Origin: Pseudovirgaria hyperparasitica
Lineage: Eukaryota; Ascomycota; Dothideomycetes; Acrospermales; Acrospermaceae
Length of the DNA: 64,000 bases
Direction: 5' to 3'
NCBI RefSeq assembly: GCF_010093815.1
Contig: NW_022985549.1
Location: 1,947,494 to 2,011,493, forward strand
Positions 46,758 through 58,126 of the stretch are shown here, in pieces (position 1 is the stretch's first letter; each line of letters begins with the position of its first letter). The notes beneath the pieces were generated by a model. That model searched no databases. It worked only from the letters and a program-made list of their open reading frames with translations, and was not told the origin of the DNA. The translations under genes were made by a program, and so were the position numbers.

Positions 46758-48804
46758 ATGCTTCCGAAGATAGGCGTTTTCGCGCCCTTACTGGCAGCAA
46801 TTGCGTTCGCGAACCCTTTTGGTCATAGTCAGGTATATGTTGCTCCAAGGCAAGTCTGGAATAACGTGAGTGGCTGATCCTATGAAACACCGCGTGCGCG
46901 ACACGCACGTTCTCTAGGTCACATATCGCTGAATTGATCTCAGGCTACGAAGTACGAGGTCAAGACTCCTCCTTTGACCACCAACTGGACATACACGATC
47001 GGGACCGATCCGTGGCAGGAATATCCGCGCCCGCAGCTGGAACGCTCCCAGTGGAAGAGCCTCAATGGGATCTGGAAATACGAAAATGCTTCCAGCCCAG
47101 ACGCCGTAAACTCACCACCGACTGATCTCGACAATGGTAGCGAGGTCATGATTCCGTCGTGCCTCGAGAGCGGGCTGTCTGGTATTCAGAGCAACACTAG
47201 CTTCGCGTCCTGGTTCCTAACCAATTTCGACGTGCCTTCAGACTGGAGCGGTGAGAAGGTATTGCTCAACTTTGGAGCGGTGGACTATGAAGCGACTGTG
47301 TTCATCGATGGCAAGCAAGCTGGCTTTCATCGCGGAGGCTACTTTGCGTTCACGATTGATATCACACCATATCTCAGCAATAACGGTTCCTTTGCTACCC
47401 GACAGAACGGGGCCCATGAACTGTAAGTCGCACTGCCGAAACTCAGAAATATAGGCTGATCATCGCAGGCTTGTATTTGTGCATGATCCCACCGATACTG
47501 CTATCATTCCGGTCGGAAAACAGACTACGTCGCCGTCTCACATCTTTTACACTCCCTGCAGTGGTATCTGGCAGCAGGTCTGGATCGAATCCGCCCCTGC
47601 GACCTGGGTGTCGCGCTTCGATGTTGCAGCTGGCATGGACGGCAAAGTCGACGTAAATGTCATCAGCATCCCCGAGGGAAGCGCTGAAGCCGTCGAGGTC
47701 GAAGTCAAGGACAAGGGCTCCGGCAAAGTCGTGGGCACTGGAAGCGGTACCTCAAACACCCCGTTCTCCTTCACCGTCAGCAGCCCAAACCTATGGTCGC
47801 CCAGCACACCCACACTCTACGACATCACTCTCAAGATGGGCAACGACGAGATTAGCAGCTACACTGGATTTCGTACAATCGAAAAGGGCGAAGTCAACGG
47901 CGTCCAGCGGCCCTTGCTGAACGGCAAATTCGAATTCCTCTTCGCCACCCTCGACCAAGGATACTGGCCCGACGGCATCTACACACCTCCCAACCGCGAA
48001 GCCATGATCTTCGACCTCCAAACCCTCAAAGACCTCGGCTTCAACGCCGTGCGCAAACACATCAAGATCGAAACCGCCCTCTTCTACCAAGCCTGCGACG
48101 CGCTCGGCCTCATGGTCATCCAAGACATGCCCTCCCTCCCCCCAAAAGGCGACTCCTTCCTCCCCAACCCGGACCAGCAATCCGAATGGGAGCGCCAACT
48201 CGTCCTCATGATCAACCAGCAGAAATCCTTCCCCTCCATCGTCACCTGGGTCATTTACAACGAGGGCTGGGGCCAGCTCTACGCCACCACAAACCCCGAA
48301 TTCAACCTCACATCCGTCATCCGCACCCTCGATCCCACCCGCCTCATCGACAGCACCTCCGGCTGGCGCGACCACGGCGCGGGCGACTTCCACGACAACC
48401 ACCACTACGCCGCCCCGCAATGCGGCACGCCCTTCTACTCCATCCTCAGCACGCCCTTCGACCCCTCGCGCATCGGCTTCCAGGGCGAGTTCGGCGGGCT
48501 CGGCCACAACGTCTCCGCTGACCATCTCTGGCTCGTCCCGCAGGCTGTCAACTCCATCAACCAGACGTACGAGATCAGTGCGGACCTGAAGACGTATAAT
48601 TATCGCGCGCATCGCTTGCTGGATGAGCTGCGTGAGCAGACTGAGCTGTTTGCTTGCTCGGGCGCGGTGTATACCCAGACTACGGATGTGGAGGGCGAGG
48701 TTAATGGCTTGTTGACGTATGATCGGCGGGTGCTGAGGCCGGATGTGGAGATGTGGAAGAAGGATATTGGGGCGCTGTATGATGCGGCGGCGGGGCGTGC
48801 GTAG
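46758..48804 (+). CDS. Secreted GH2-family glycoside hydrolase
   Basis: Three exons, 46758-46865, 46944-47422 and 47469-48804, code 640 residues. The first 20 or so form a signal peptide (IGVFAPLLAAIAFA), and several NxS/T sites fit secretion. The N-terminal sugar-binding domain holds WKSLNGIWKYE and VLLNFGAVDYEATVFIDG. The barrel holds FNAVRKHIKIE, the acid/base region VIYNEGWGQ (Glu near 461) and the nucleophile region GFQGEFGG (Glu near 536). The catalytic layout resembles the short beta-galactosidase/beta-glucuronidase/beta-mannosidase subgroup more than LacZ. Extracellular release of galactose or another sugar from plant polymers is a reasonable guess, and the neighbouring transporter and cytosolic GH2 could use the products. 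Substrate is unproven. Confidence 0.9.
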
Positions 48805-49255
48805 GGGGGGAGGGGCTAGGTGGTATTTGAAAAAACTCGGACACATATTGGCGCTATTGGTTATGCTATTTCTAGTCTTGTCTAATACCTTAATCATTCT
48901 TCCACCTAATTATATATACACACAAACTGCTCATTCCGTCTCACTACCGTGCATGTATCAGCACGTGTACATAAATGCTACGTCGACATCATCTACTAAA
49001 TTAAGCCATAGTAGTATTAAATACGTGGACGTTCTGGATATGTATCCGTGACCGCACAGAGCTAACATCTGTCTGACGTGTGTCATTTGGAATCTAAATC
49101 TTATCTATGGGCTATTGGTTTCGATCATTATGTTCGGAGTCTTGTCGCTCTTGTCCGCAATACCGGTATGATTTCGAAGAAAGGCGCTAAACTTTTAACC
49201 GCGATAAGTACACTATAGTTGTTGCTTTACACAAAATTATGATCATTATCATTAC
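48805..49255. other. Convergent intergenic region
   Basis: This lies between the 3' ends of the secreted GH2 gene and the CSC1-type channel gene. It is AT-rich, as expected for two facing 3' UTRs, and contains no gene. Confidence 0.5.
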
Positions 49256-52200
49256 TCAGATCGGCTTCCTTCGCACCGCTCTCTCGCCGGCGCGGAAGAT
49301 ATCGTCGCGCTCTAGGCTCGGCGTCGGCACGTCGATGGCGCTTAGGCGTGAGCTCTCGTTACGGCCCGTGTCATGCGGACTCTCGCTGCGCACTGCCGTG
49401 TACGTGCCACTTTGCGTGGGACGGTGGGTTCGGTATGGCGAGTGCTCGGGGGAGGATGTTCCGGCGACAAGGGAGGTTGTAATGGGGCTGCGAGTGTGTG
49501 GATTTAAATCTGGGGTAGCGCGACCGTCTCTTGAAGGACGGGGATAGGGGTCGGGCGTGTTTCGACCGCTCAGCAGGGGCGCGTCGATGTCTGCGGCGGA
49601 TGATTTGCGCGGAGTATGCTGGGCGAGGATGGTCTGGCTGGGACGACGGCTGTCAGTGGACGTGGGGCGAGGACTGCCTTTGTATGGCACTTCGTCGATG
49701 CCCATGAAAGTGTTTGCCATTGTGGACGGTGTGCCTGGGCGGGACGCAGTCATGCTATCGCCGGGTCTACCGTATAGCTCGCCATCTCCACCGAACTGGT
49801 CTCTGAACTCTGCGCGGCGCTTGAAATTCTGGAAGTCGAGGTCGCCTTCTTGCACAAATTCGAACGGGACGGAGTTGGGACCGACGGGTATCCTCTCCGG
49901 TGCTTGGGTTGCATCGCCATTGTAGACGTCGCTGTATCCGAAAGAATCGGTGTGTAGGAAGCCTTGCCGAGAAGCAGAGCTGTGCGCCTCATGCTTGAGA
50001 ATCTCCTTCAGCATATGCTCTGATTTGGCATGCACCATCGGCGCAAGGAGTTTCTTGTACAACGCTGGATGACCAAATTTGACTGCAACGCGATCCTTTC
50101 GTCCTCCGGGTCGCTCGACATCAGTCGATTTCTCAAGGTCGTGTATTGAGGCGATAGAAACGTAGCGCATCTTATTGTCGAATGTATGGGACAAATACCA
50201 CTTGAAACCAAAGAGAAGGAAGGGTAACGGGATCATAGCGTAGAGCATGCCGGCGTTGGCGGCAGCATCGGATATGAAGGCTTGAGCACCAACACCCTGC
50301 GAGCCGACAATAAGAGCGACGACGGCGTTGGCCAAGAGAATTGCAAAAAGCATGCGGTTGACAATCGTACGCCAAAAAACGCCTCCTGACTCGTTCTTCG
50401 TGAAACAGATATACTGAAGCATGTACCTCTTAAAGTAAAGCTCAATTACAAGGTAAAATGCCGTGATGGGAAATATTAGAGGTTGCAGTACACCAAATAC
50501 CATGCCAACGGTTCCAATGAACATATAAGTGTTGTAATAACTGGCATAGTCGAAAGGTTGCGGTGCAGAGAGTGCGATCATCTGACGCGGTGTTGGATCT
50601 GAAAATTTGCGTCTAAACCATCTAACAATGAGAGGCCAAAGCTGGGCAATGTCGATGGCTGCACTTAAATTTTGCTGCAACTGGTAGGTGAGCCAGAAAG
50701 TAGAGACGTTACAGAGACCAGCCATAAAGTTTGTGAACGGATGCTGATGCTTGATCGCGTCCCACACACTGGCATCCTGGGCCCGGACGACTGCAGCGAC
50801 AAACTGAAAAGCCGATCCAAAAACGGAGAAGACAAATAAACTGTTGAATACGAAGAAGGCGTACAGACGACTGGCCACGTGACGCTCTCGGGAAGTCTTG
50901 GAGATATCTCCAGAGTGATTATACAGTCGACGAAAGAGGGTAGGTAAAGCCAAGAAGATGAGAAACTGGAAAAGAGGCGCGGTGATACCTTGAGCGATAC
51001 CCCAGGCAACAGGATGCGCATAAAGATTCGTTTGGAAACCTGACCACAGAATGCCAATGTGTGAAAAATTGGAAAGGAAGACCGACGACAGGATGTTTAG
51101 GGGGATATAGGCAACGGTCAGGAGGACCATCCACAAGCCATCCCAAAACATTCTCGTTCTTCTCGTCGACTTTGTCATAGCTAGGTTACGCCACAACAGG
51201 TCAGTAGGCTTTGGCGCCAACGTAATCGATTTTGCATCACCGCCAGCTTGTTGGGCGGCATAGGCAGTGGCGTGAGCATCCTCTATATGGGAATAGCTAG
51301 CGAAGCCATATGGCATTGAATTTCGCTTCTCTAGACTTTCACGAACGTGCTTTATCTGCACCTCGAGGCGACGGGCTCGGATTGACAGATAGTCAATTGC
51401 ATCGACCTTTGCTGGATATGCGTGTTGGTCATCCTTGTATGGCTTGATCATGGGTCTGGAAGGTGGCAGTCGATCAGGATTCCTTAGGTATCGAGCAAGA
51501 ACAGCCTCAAGTCGAATGATTGTCTTGTCATGCTGGTCGATCAGAGTTGGAAGCTCTTTGACGTTCCTCGCGACGGAAGCACGAGGGATTTCGCCAGTGT
51601 CCTTGATAGAAGATGCAATACGAGCTACGCCTTCGTCTGTCCGTGTTGCTTGAGGAAGATGGCGCACGAGTAGGGTACGTGAATGTAGACTGTTGCGGTA
51701 CTCGCTGGTGCGGAAGTAAGCTCTTCGTAATCCAAGTACTGCTCTGTAATTATGATAGATGAAGCCGCAGACAATGGCTTCAAAAAGGTAGGCAATGACG
51801 ACCCACGCCCAGAACGTTGTTCCAAAAATGTACTGCGGCGTAAGTTTGAGTAACGTGGCAACATCGGCATAGCTATCATATGGATGTTGACCACCAATAG
51901 TGGTAATAGGAATCAGTAGTGCACAGCCGATGACGGTGAAGCAAAAGAATATATTCCGAAGCATGCGCAGAAAGCGTAGTAGGACGACAGCATCCAGACC
52001 AATCCGCTCTACGAGATCCTCCTCTTGCACTTTTACGACCGCACGAGTCCATGAAAAGTAAGTCCGATCCAGGGTGGGCGGAGTACGCTTGGAGTCGGCA
52101 TGCTTGGCTCGAGGAGCATAGATGGCAGAATTTTTTGGGCGGAATAACACAAAGGCACCGAAGAGAAGGCCTGATACGGCAAAGGCCCACACGAGCGAAG

Positions 52201-52344
52201 CATATATCGAGTTGACTTGAATCTAGCAACAGATGAGCCAAGATCATGAGAACGGAGATACAGGGTTATTACGTCTGACTGGAAGGGGTTGGCGATGAGG
52301 TCCAAGAACTCATCGCCATCACTTTGACGAGTTCCGAGTGCCAT
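49256..52344 (-). CDS. DUF221/CSC1-type calcium-permeable mechanosensitive channel (TMEM63 family)
   Basis: Two exons, 52344-52273 and 52222-49256, join by a 50-nt intron to 1012 residues. The order is the CSC1/TMEM63 pattern: an extracellular N-terminal stretch and helix (SIYASLVWAFAVSGLLFGAFVLFRP), two further helices, a cytosolic RNA-recognition-like domain (SRTLLVRHLPQATRTDEGVARI), and the helix-rich DUF221 core (FWDGLWMVLLTVAYIPLNILS, FNSLFVFSVFGSAFQFV, FDYASYYNTYMFIGTVGMVFG, NRMLFAILLANAVVALIVG). A long hydrophilic Ser/Pro-rich C-terminal tail follows. Such proteins are plasma-membrane or vacuolar osmo-sensing cation channels in yeast and plants. The short first exon supplies MALGTRQSDGDEFLDL. 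Fungi carry several paralogs, so I give no symbol. Confidence 0.93.
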
Positions 52345-53355
52345 ATTGGCAACTTGGGTGTGTATTGGTAACGAACGGCAAGGTCAATAAAAGATATGCG
52401 ACGGAAAGAAACGCTTGATTACAGGAGGCTCAAATTAAGATCGTGCATTGGGGAAAATGGACATGAAAGAAAAGTCCGGATAAGTAGAAAGATATCATTC
52501 GAGATGTATGTGCCCCCGATTGTTGGGGCAAGTGAGGTCACAAGACCCACAGCGAGGTCAGACAGGGCGCGCCATGTTGCAGCAGTGCTCGATGCCGCCA
52601 CTGATCCCATGCTGGGGCTTCTTAATGCCCCCATGGAGTTCAATATGGGGTTAAGGCTGGTGGGGCTCGCATCCATAATGGCACTGGTGTAGTAATTCCT
52701 ATTGGCATCTTCGACTTTTTTTTTTCGTCCGCTATCGATACGGATCCCTTGGCACATGAGCTGCCAATCCAAGGTTGCCACCTGCAGCTGTGTTGCTAGA
52801 CTTGTCCATGCAACTCCGCGTGGTGTTTTCCGTCCCTTGCAGCACGTGAAGATTGTCTTCCAGGATACTTTTATCAGGCTGCCACAGCATATACATACGT
52901 GTGCGCGATCATGCAGCACTGGAGGCAGTGAATGTTATCATTCATTTATGGCGTCGTGTGCGTCGTGCTTGAGGATTCAGGGCCTCAACAAAAGACGCGT
53001 CATTACTCCACGTCCGATTAGCTATCAGGGCGCACCATCATCGCGACGGTTTTCGGTAGCGAACCAACTAACAGTAATACCATCAAACTATCAAACGTCA
53101 AAAACGCAAACAGTGACCTGAGAGACGGCATGGGTATACACATCTTGACCAGTGACGTTGTGGGGAAGTCTTCTTACCCGTGCGCGTACCTTCCAGAACA
53201 TGCTCGACTAACTAGTACGTCATACTTCATTCTGCTGTCTTTGCCGCCTCGTCCATCAGTCTCATTGCCACTCGTCAGCTGCCCTCGCCAACCACTACCT
53301 TTAATTTCCACATCTACACATACTCACATAATCTCGACCTCAAACCCATTTGAAA
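52345..53355. other. Divergent promoter between channel and small-protein genes
   Basis: No gene is supported in these 1011 bases. Open frames on both strands are random-like. The last 120 bases before 53356 are C- and A-rich, typical of a fungal 5' leader. Confidence 0.5.
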
Positions 53356-53673
53356 ATGTCATCCTCCTACTCCTACTCCAGCTCCTCCTTCTCCTCCTCG
53401 ACCTCAACCTCCAACGGCCAAACCACTGGTCAGGCATATCGCGAGGAATCTTCTTCCAACTTGGACGGTACCACCGTACGCACCACAACACAAAATCTGG
53501 GCGAGAAACCCGTATCTGAGACCCGGCAATATGACGCCCAGGGACGACAGCTTGTAGGCGACACCGCCACTCGGGGTCAGGGAAAGATCGAAGACATTTC
53601 CGAAGAGGAAGCAGATAAGATCTATCGAGAGAGGATGGAGGACGAATATGCTAAGCGTGAGGGTGGCGCTTAG
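53356..53673 (+). CDS. Small Ser/Thr-rich hypothetical protein
   Basis: An intronless 105-residue protein. The first 25 residues are almost all Ser, Thr and Tyr (SSSYSYSSSSFSSS). The rest is hydrophilic with TTVRTTTQNLGEKPVSETRQYDAQGRQLV and an acidic helical end KIEDISEEEADKIYRERMEDEY. There is no signal peptide, membrane segment or known domain. The reading frame, clean leader and codon use look genuine, and similar short Ser-rich proteins ending in an acidic helix occur in other ascomycetes as unnamed families. The frame opens two codons upstream at TTG; ATG 53356 is preferred. Function unknown; likely disordered. Confidence 0.75.
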   Translation: MSSSYSYSSSSFSSSTSTSNGQTTGQAYREESSSNLDGTTVRTTTQNLGEKPVSETRQYDAQGRQLVGDTATRGQGKIEDISEEEADKIYRERMEDEYAKREGGA

Positions 53674-54586
53674 ATAATGTCAGGCGGAGATACATGACGA
53701 CGATGCAAATATCGTCAGGCTACATTGGCGAAGAATGACATGATACCAAGACGGTACAGTGGACTGTATGTTAACCATGTAGCAGTCGACGAAAATCCCG
53801 ACTCCAACATTAATATAAGCCTCATGCCCCTGCCTTAGATTCAATTCGTTGCGATTTGCACACTCTGTAGAAGAACGCCACAGATTGAAAAAAAAAGACA
53901 AAACGTCGTGCCGTGGCACTGTACCTATAACGTTTTGCCGCCAATCTTCCTCAAGAGGTGCCCATTGTTTCCATCGCTCGGGACTATCATAGGGATTCAC
54001 CTCTAATTAAATATCAAAGGTGCATTAACTAATACCTGTGTTCGCATATTCCGGAATCTCGAGTATCTGTTCCATGCGTCTAAGGTGCGGTCTTGACCAA
54101 GTTGTTGTATACACGTCTCAATTATGTGAGCTGAGGGTAGATATCTAAATATAAACAGCAAAGCAGTCGTGTACCCGCCTTGTTTTTAGTATGCGTCTGT
54201 AATCCACAAGTTCCGCCGCTAGCGAGTCAATATGCGCGGTGTACCTAAGATACCAACAGTATCCACTGTCTCTGATGATACTACGCCGGAGTTGCGCACC
54301 ATGAATCAGTGTTGAATGGATACACTTGCTGGTGCTCTAGTGACATACGGTAAATTTAGGGATTCTGTCCCTGTAAACGCGCTCGCCCTTAAACACCTGA
54401 GCGTGGATCCATTTGACGTGAGTCGACGCGTAGAAGTAGTTAGCGTCACCCAGCAACCAGCTTGCCAGTTAGACCAAGGTATCCATCCCTTTTTTGATTC
54501 ACTAACAGGATTTCCTTACGATTATACCTCCACGTCTACTACAGCCCCACCTGTTCACTACACGCATGTGAAGTGAAACACGAACG
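53674..54586. other. Intergenic region upstream of the Hos3 gene
   Basis: No gene is supported. A 106-codon frame on the minus strand (53680-54000) has no family resemblance. Confidence 0.5.
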
Positions 54587-57500
54587 ATGTCTTCGCCCTC
54601 CGACAATTATGGCCCAAGTGGTCTTCGGCAAGGTCAACAAAACAATGAACTCCAACGCGCTCTAGGACGCCTTTCGATCGGAACCGCGATCAAGACCCCA
54701 TTGCCAGCCTCACCTCGACCTTCTCCGCATCGGCGCATCTCCGATCGAGCTCCCTCCTCACCTGGGACTGCTCAGCGACCTCCGCCGAGCCCTCTTCGCA
54801 GGGCGTCTAGCACCATGGATGCTTCGCGCTCCTCGTCTCCCGCGCTTGTGCGCAAAAGTTCCACCCAGAGTCTTAGAAGTGAGAAAGGACCGGCGACTCC
54901 AGTGCGCTCTTCTTCGCGACGCAGCTCGACCTACATGCTTGCCTCATCACCCGTTATAGTAAACAATCCCGGTCTAGGTCAAATTGAAGAGAAGGAACAG
55001 ATTACAGCCACAAATGTGGCCACAGATTATTTCAAGAGGGAACTTGAAATGTTACAGACCGATGCTGAGCAGCAAATTACAAAGACAGAGACGGTGGTCT
55101 ATCTTCACGATCAATGTTATGGCCATCGGTTCTCGCGACCAAAGACTCCAAAGTCCACCCTCGGCCTGATAGTGGAGAGACCAGAGCGCATACTTGCTGG
55201 TGCTTTGGGTATTTCTGCCGCATATGTCAGGCTCGGTGGAAGGCATGAGGGAGGACGCGCAGCACCGCATCCGAGTCGTGAATTGGACAAGAACGTGCCC
55301 TTCAATATCGTTAGAACGCAAAGATCAGTGAGCATTACAAGCCCAGCAGTAACAAATGTGCATGGTACGAAGTGGATGGAAGAACTGAAGATGATGTGCG
55401 ACAATGCAGGGCAGAAGTTGGCCACGACTGGGAAGGAATTAGGTAGAATTGAAGCGAGTGGACCACCAGCTCAAGCACCGAAAGAAAAGCTGCACGAAGG
55501 AGATCTATATCTCTGCCAGGAATCATTGAACGCCTTCCAGGGAGCTCTTGGTGGCGTCCTAGATGGCGTCGATGCAGTTTTTGACGGTACCAAAACGAGA
55601 CGAGGACCCTCGAGAGCCTTTGTGTGTATCCGCCCGCCTGGTCATCATTGCTCTGCAGACTATCCCTCAGGCTTCTGCTGGATAAACAATGTACACGTTG
55701 GCATACAGCATGCTGCAGCATCCCATGGACTAACGCATGCTGCGATCATTGATTTTGATCTCCATCACGGCGACGGTTCTCAAACGATAACTTGGGCCCA
55801 CAATGCAAAGGTGGCCAAGATGCCCAAGAATACGGCAAACTCGAAAAAGACAGCCATCGGCTACTTCAGCTTGCATGATATCAATTCGTATCCTTGTGAA
55901 TATGGTGAGATCGAAAAGGTGCAAAATGCTAGCTTGTGTATCGAGAACGCTCACGGGCAGTCCATTTGGAATGTTCACTTGCAGCCCTGGAAGAGGGAAG
56001 AAGAATTCTGGGATTTATACGAAAATCGCTACAAGATATTGATTGATAAGACGCGGGCTTTTCTCAGATCACATACGGAACGGCTGAAAAGTGGTGTCAA
56101 TCAACCTGTGCCAAAGGCGGCAATCTTCATCTCGGCTGGCTTCGATGCGAGTGAATGGGAAAGTGCAGGTATGCAGAGACACAAAGTCAGTGTTCCAACG
56201 GAGTTTTATGCCCGTTTCACCCGAGATATTGTCCAGCTTGCGCAAGAGGAAGGCACCGGCGCCGGTGGTCGAGTCATCAGTGTCCTCGAAGGCGGATACA
56301 GCAATCGTGCCCTGACAAGCGGAGTACTCAGCCATATCAGCGGCCTCTGTGAAGGAGAGGCAGTCTCCATCAAAGATGAAGACCACGAACAATCCCGACT
56401 AGGCTATGATATCGGTCAGCACATGAGTGATATGGTCATCGACGAATCCAAAACGCCCGAAAACAGGATCGTCAAGTCTCAATATGACGTGTCGTGGTGG
56501 AGTGAGGCCAACATGGCTGACCTAGAGCTCCTCGTCGACCCGCCCCCAGTTAATGCACCTCCTAAAAAGCGCACTGGAGGTCCTTCCACATTTGCAGCTC
56601 CCACTGCATCATTTCAAGCGAAAGTTGTTGATCCTGAGAAAGTTCGCCGTTCAGCTTCAGGCGCATATCGCATGTCTGCAAGCCCCTCAAGAGCTCCGAC
56701 CCCACCACCCCCAGAAGTCGACTGGGCTATTGCAACTCACGAATTGAGCAAGCTCATAATCCCAAGCAACCGCCAGACACGGAGCTGTAAGCCAGAGGAG
56801 TTGAATGAGCCAAGAGTCAAGAAAGAGAAACTCATCCCAGCCCCTATACCTACGGTTGACACATTAGGTAGACAGCTCAGAGGACGCAAGCCCACAAAGC
56901 CGGGTCGGTATGCCGACCCAGATTCTGATGACGACGTTACTTCTACCATATCTGCCATTGCAGAGGCTGATCGACGCAAGACCGTGGGCATACTTCCTTC
57001 CGAGACGCCCAGGGACAAGGGTAGAAGAACTTCTAGGAGACTTAGTGTGGCGTCTAGTATTGGTTCCATCAACGGAGACCATTCGACTCGTGCGCCTAGC
57101 ACAGCTTCGACCCGTCCGACCAGCGGTCCGCCTTCAAGAGCCCCGTCTATTGCAGCAGTCAATGTGAAGAAACGAACCACAGCTGCAGTGAAGCCGGAAA
57201 CAGCGTCGGCTTCACGCCCGCCTGTGCCGCGTGTGGCTCCCGGGCACTCCTCAAAGGTAAAGGTTCTTACTTCGTCACTTCCTACTGCGGCAAAGTCTTC
57301 GAACAAAGAAAATGCCGATATGGAGGCTCTCGCTTCTGGGCTAAAGAAGATCACACTAAAGCTTCCATCGACGCAAGAGGAATACGAAGCTCGTCAGCGA
57401 GAGAAGGGAGCCGCCGCTGCCGAGAAAGAGAAGGCCAAGAGGCCTGTTGGTAGGCCACCGACTAAGAAAGTAAACTCAGTGAAGCCCAGCGCGAAGACTA

Positions 57501-58126
57501 TAACAACGAAGAAAAAATCGCCAGCTCCTCCAGCTACTGGTCCGACAGTCACTGAGACTGCTGATGCTACTGCAAGCTCCGCACCGCCTCCTCCTTCGAT
57601 GATGGTTTCTGTACCCAGCAATGATCAGAGCTTCGGCATAACCCAACCTATCTCTACCCCAACTCTCCAAATCTCTCCTCCACATCCTGTCTTTAAGGCC
57701 GACAAATCATCGACATCTTCCTACGAACCGATGCAGAATCCTGCGCAGGCCCTCGATGTGCAACAAAACGCATCTACAGTACCGACAGAGCAGGGTATCG
57801 ACTCTCCTCCTGTACCCTCTGCACCTCCTGCACCACAGACTGTTTCTGGCTTGGAATTCGTCCAATACCAGCCCGAAACGAATAGCACGGCTGCGTCACC
57901 TCGAGGTTCCCCAATCCCACCTCTACAGCACCACATGAATTTGCAATGGATGCCTCCAAACTCTGATCCCGGACTGGGCATCAACGCCAGTAGTAATAAC
58001 TCAACTCCCACAAACGCCGCAGCTCCTCCTTCACAACCGGAGCCTAGTACCGCCCGGCCATCGAGCAAAGGGGCCGAGCTGCCAACTTTTACTGCCAGTG
58101 GACACATACCATTTGGACAGTCTTAG
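54587..58126 (+). CDS. HOS3: Hos3-type class II histone deacetylase
   Basis: A single exon encodes 1179 residues. After a disordered Ser/Pro-rich N terminus of about 150 residues comes the deacetylase domain (about 165-600): TVVYLHDQCYGHRFSRP, LIVERPERILAGALGI, IRPPGHHCSADYPSGFCWINN near 348 (tandem active-site His), IIDFDLHHGDGSQ near 388 (zinc-ligand region), FISAGFDASEWE near 516 and VISVLEGGYSN near 568. The motif variants and the insertion rich in Lys and Asn (AKVAKMPKNTANSKKT) fit the fungal Hos3/HosB branch rather than Hda1 or Rpd3. It removes acetyl groups from histones or other proteins. The long disordered tail includes an AT-hook-like KRPVGRPPTKK, suggesting DNA contact. Yeast Hos3 is also tied to the bud neck, so cytoplasmic roles are possible. 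Confidence 0.93.
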   Translation: MSSPSDNYGPSGLRQGQQNNELQRALGRLSIGTAIKTPLPASPRPSPHRRISDRAPSSPGTAQRPPPSPLRRASSTMDASRSSSPALVRKSSTQSLRSEKGPATPVRSSSRRSSTYMLASSPVIVNNPGLGQIEEKEQITATNVATDYFKRELEMLQTDAEQQITKTETVVYLHDQCYGHRFSRPKTPKSTLGLIVERPERILAGALGISAAYVRLGGRHEGGRAAPHPSRELDKNVPFNIVRTQRSVSITSPAVTNVHGTKWMEELKMMCDNAGQKLATTGKELGRIEASGPPAQAPKEKLHEGDLYLCQESLNAFQGALGGVLDGVDAVFDGTKTRRGPSRAFVCIRPPGHHCSADYPSGFCWINNVHVGIQHAAASHGLTHAAIIDFDLHHGDGSQTITWAHNAKVAKMPKNTANSKKTAIGYFSLHDINSYPCEYGEIEKVQNASLCIENAHGQSIWNVHLQPWKREEEFWDLYENRYKILIDKTRAFLRSHTERLKSGVNQPVPKAAIFISAGFDASEWESAGMQRHKVSVPTEFYARFTRDIVQLAQEEGTGAGGRVISVLEGGYSNRALTSGVLSHISGLCEGEAVSIKDEDHEQSRLGYDIGQHMSDMVIDESKTPENRIVKSQYDVSWWSEANMADLELLVDPPPVNAPPKKRTGGPSTFAAPTASFQAKVVDPEKVRRSASGAYRMSASPSRAPTPPPPEVDWAIATHELSKLIIPSNRQTRSCKPEELNEPRVKKEKLIPAPIPTVDTLGRQLRGRKPTKPGRYADPDSDDDVTSTISAIAEADRRKTVGILPSETPRDKGRRTSRRLSVASSIGSINGDHSTRAPSTASTRPTSGPPSRAPSIAAVNVKKRTTAAVKPETASASRPPVPRVAPGHSSKVKVLTSSLPTAAKSSNKENADMEALASGLKKITLKLPSTQEEYEARQREKGAAAAEKEKAKRPVGRPPTKKVNSVKPSAKTITTKKKSPAPPATGPTVTETADATASSAPPPPSMMVSVPSNDQSFGITQPISTPTLQISPPHPVFKADKSSTSSYEPMQNPAQALDVQQNASTVPTEQGIDSPPVPSAPPAPQTVSGLEFVQYQPETNSTAASPRGSPIPPLQHHMNLQWMPPNSDPGLGINASSNNSTPTNAAAPPSQPEPSTARPSSKGAELPTFTASGHIPFGQS
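57442..57474 (+). other. AT-hook-like motif in the Hos3 C-terminal tail
   Basis: The codons read AKRPVGRPPTK, with the GRP core flanked by Lys and Arg that defines AT-hook minor-groove binders. It lies in a Lys/Ala-rich disordered tail. The evidence is motif-level only. Confidence 0.55.

Noticed and set aside
47791-48897. 368-codon minus-strand frame opposite the secreted GH2 gene
   Set aside because: Antisense shadow produced by codon bias of the plus-strand gene.
53680-54000. 106-codon minus-strand frame after the small Ser-rich gene
   Set aside because: No homology recognised; probably the 3' flank of the neighbouring gene.
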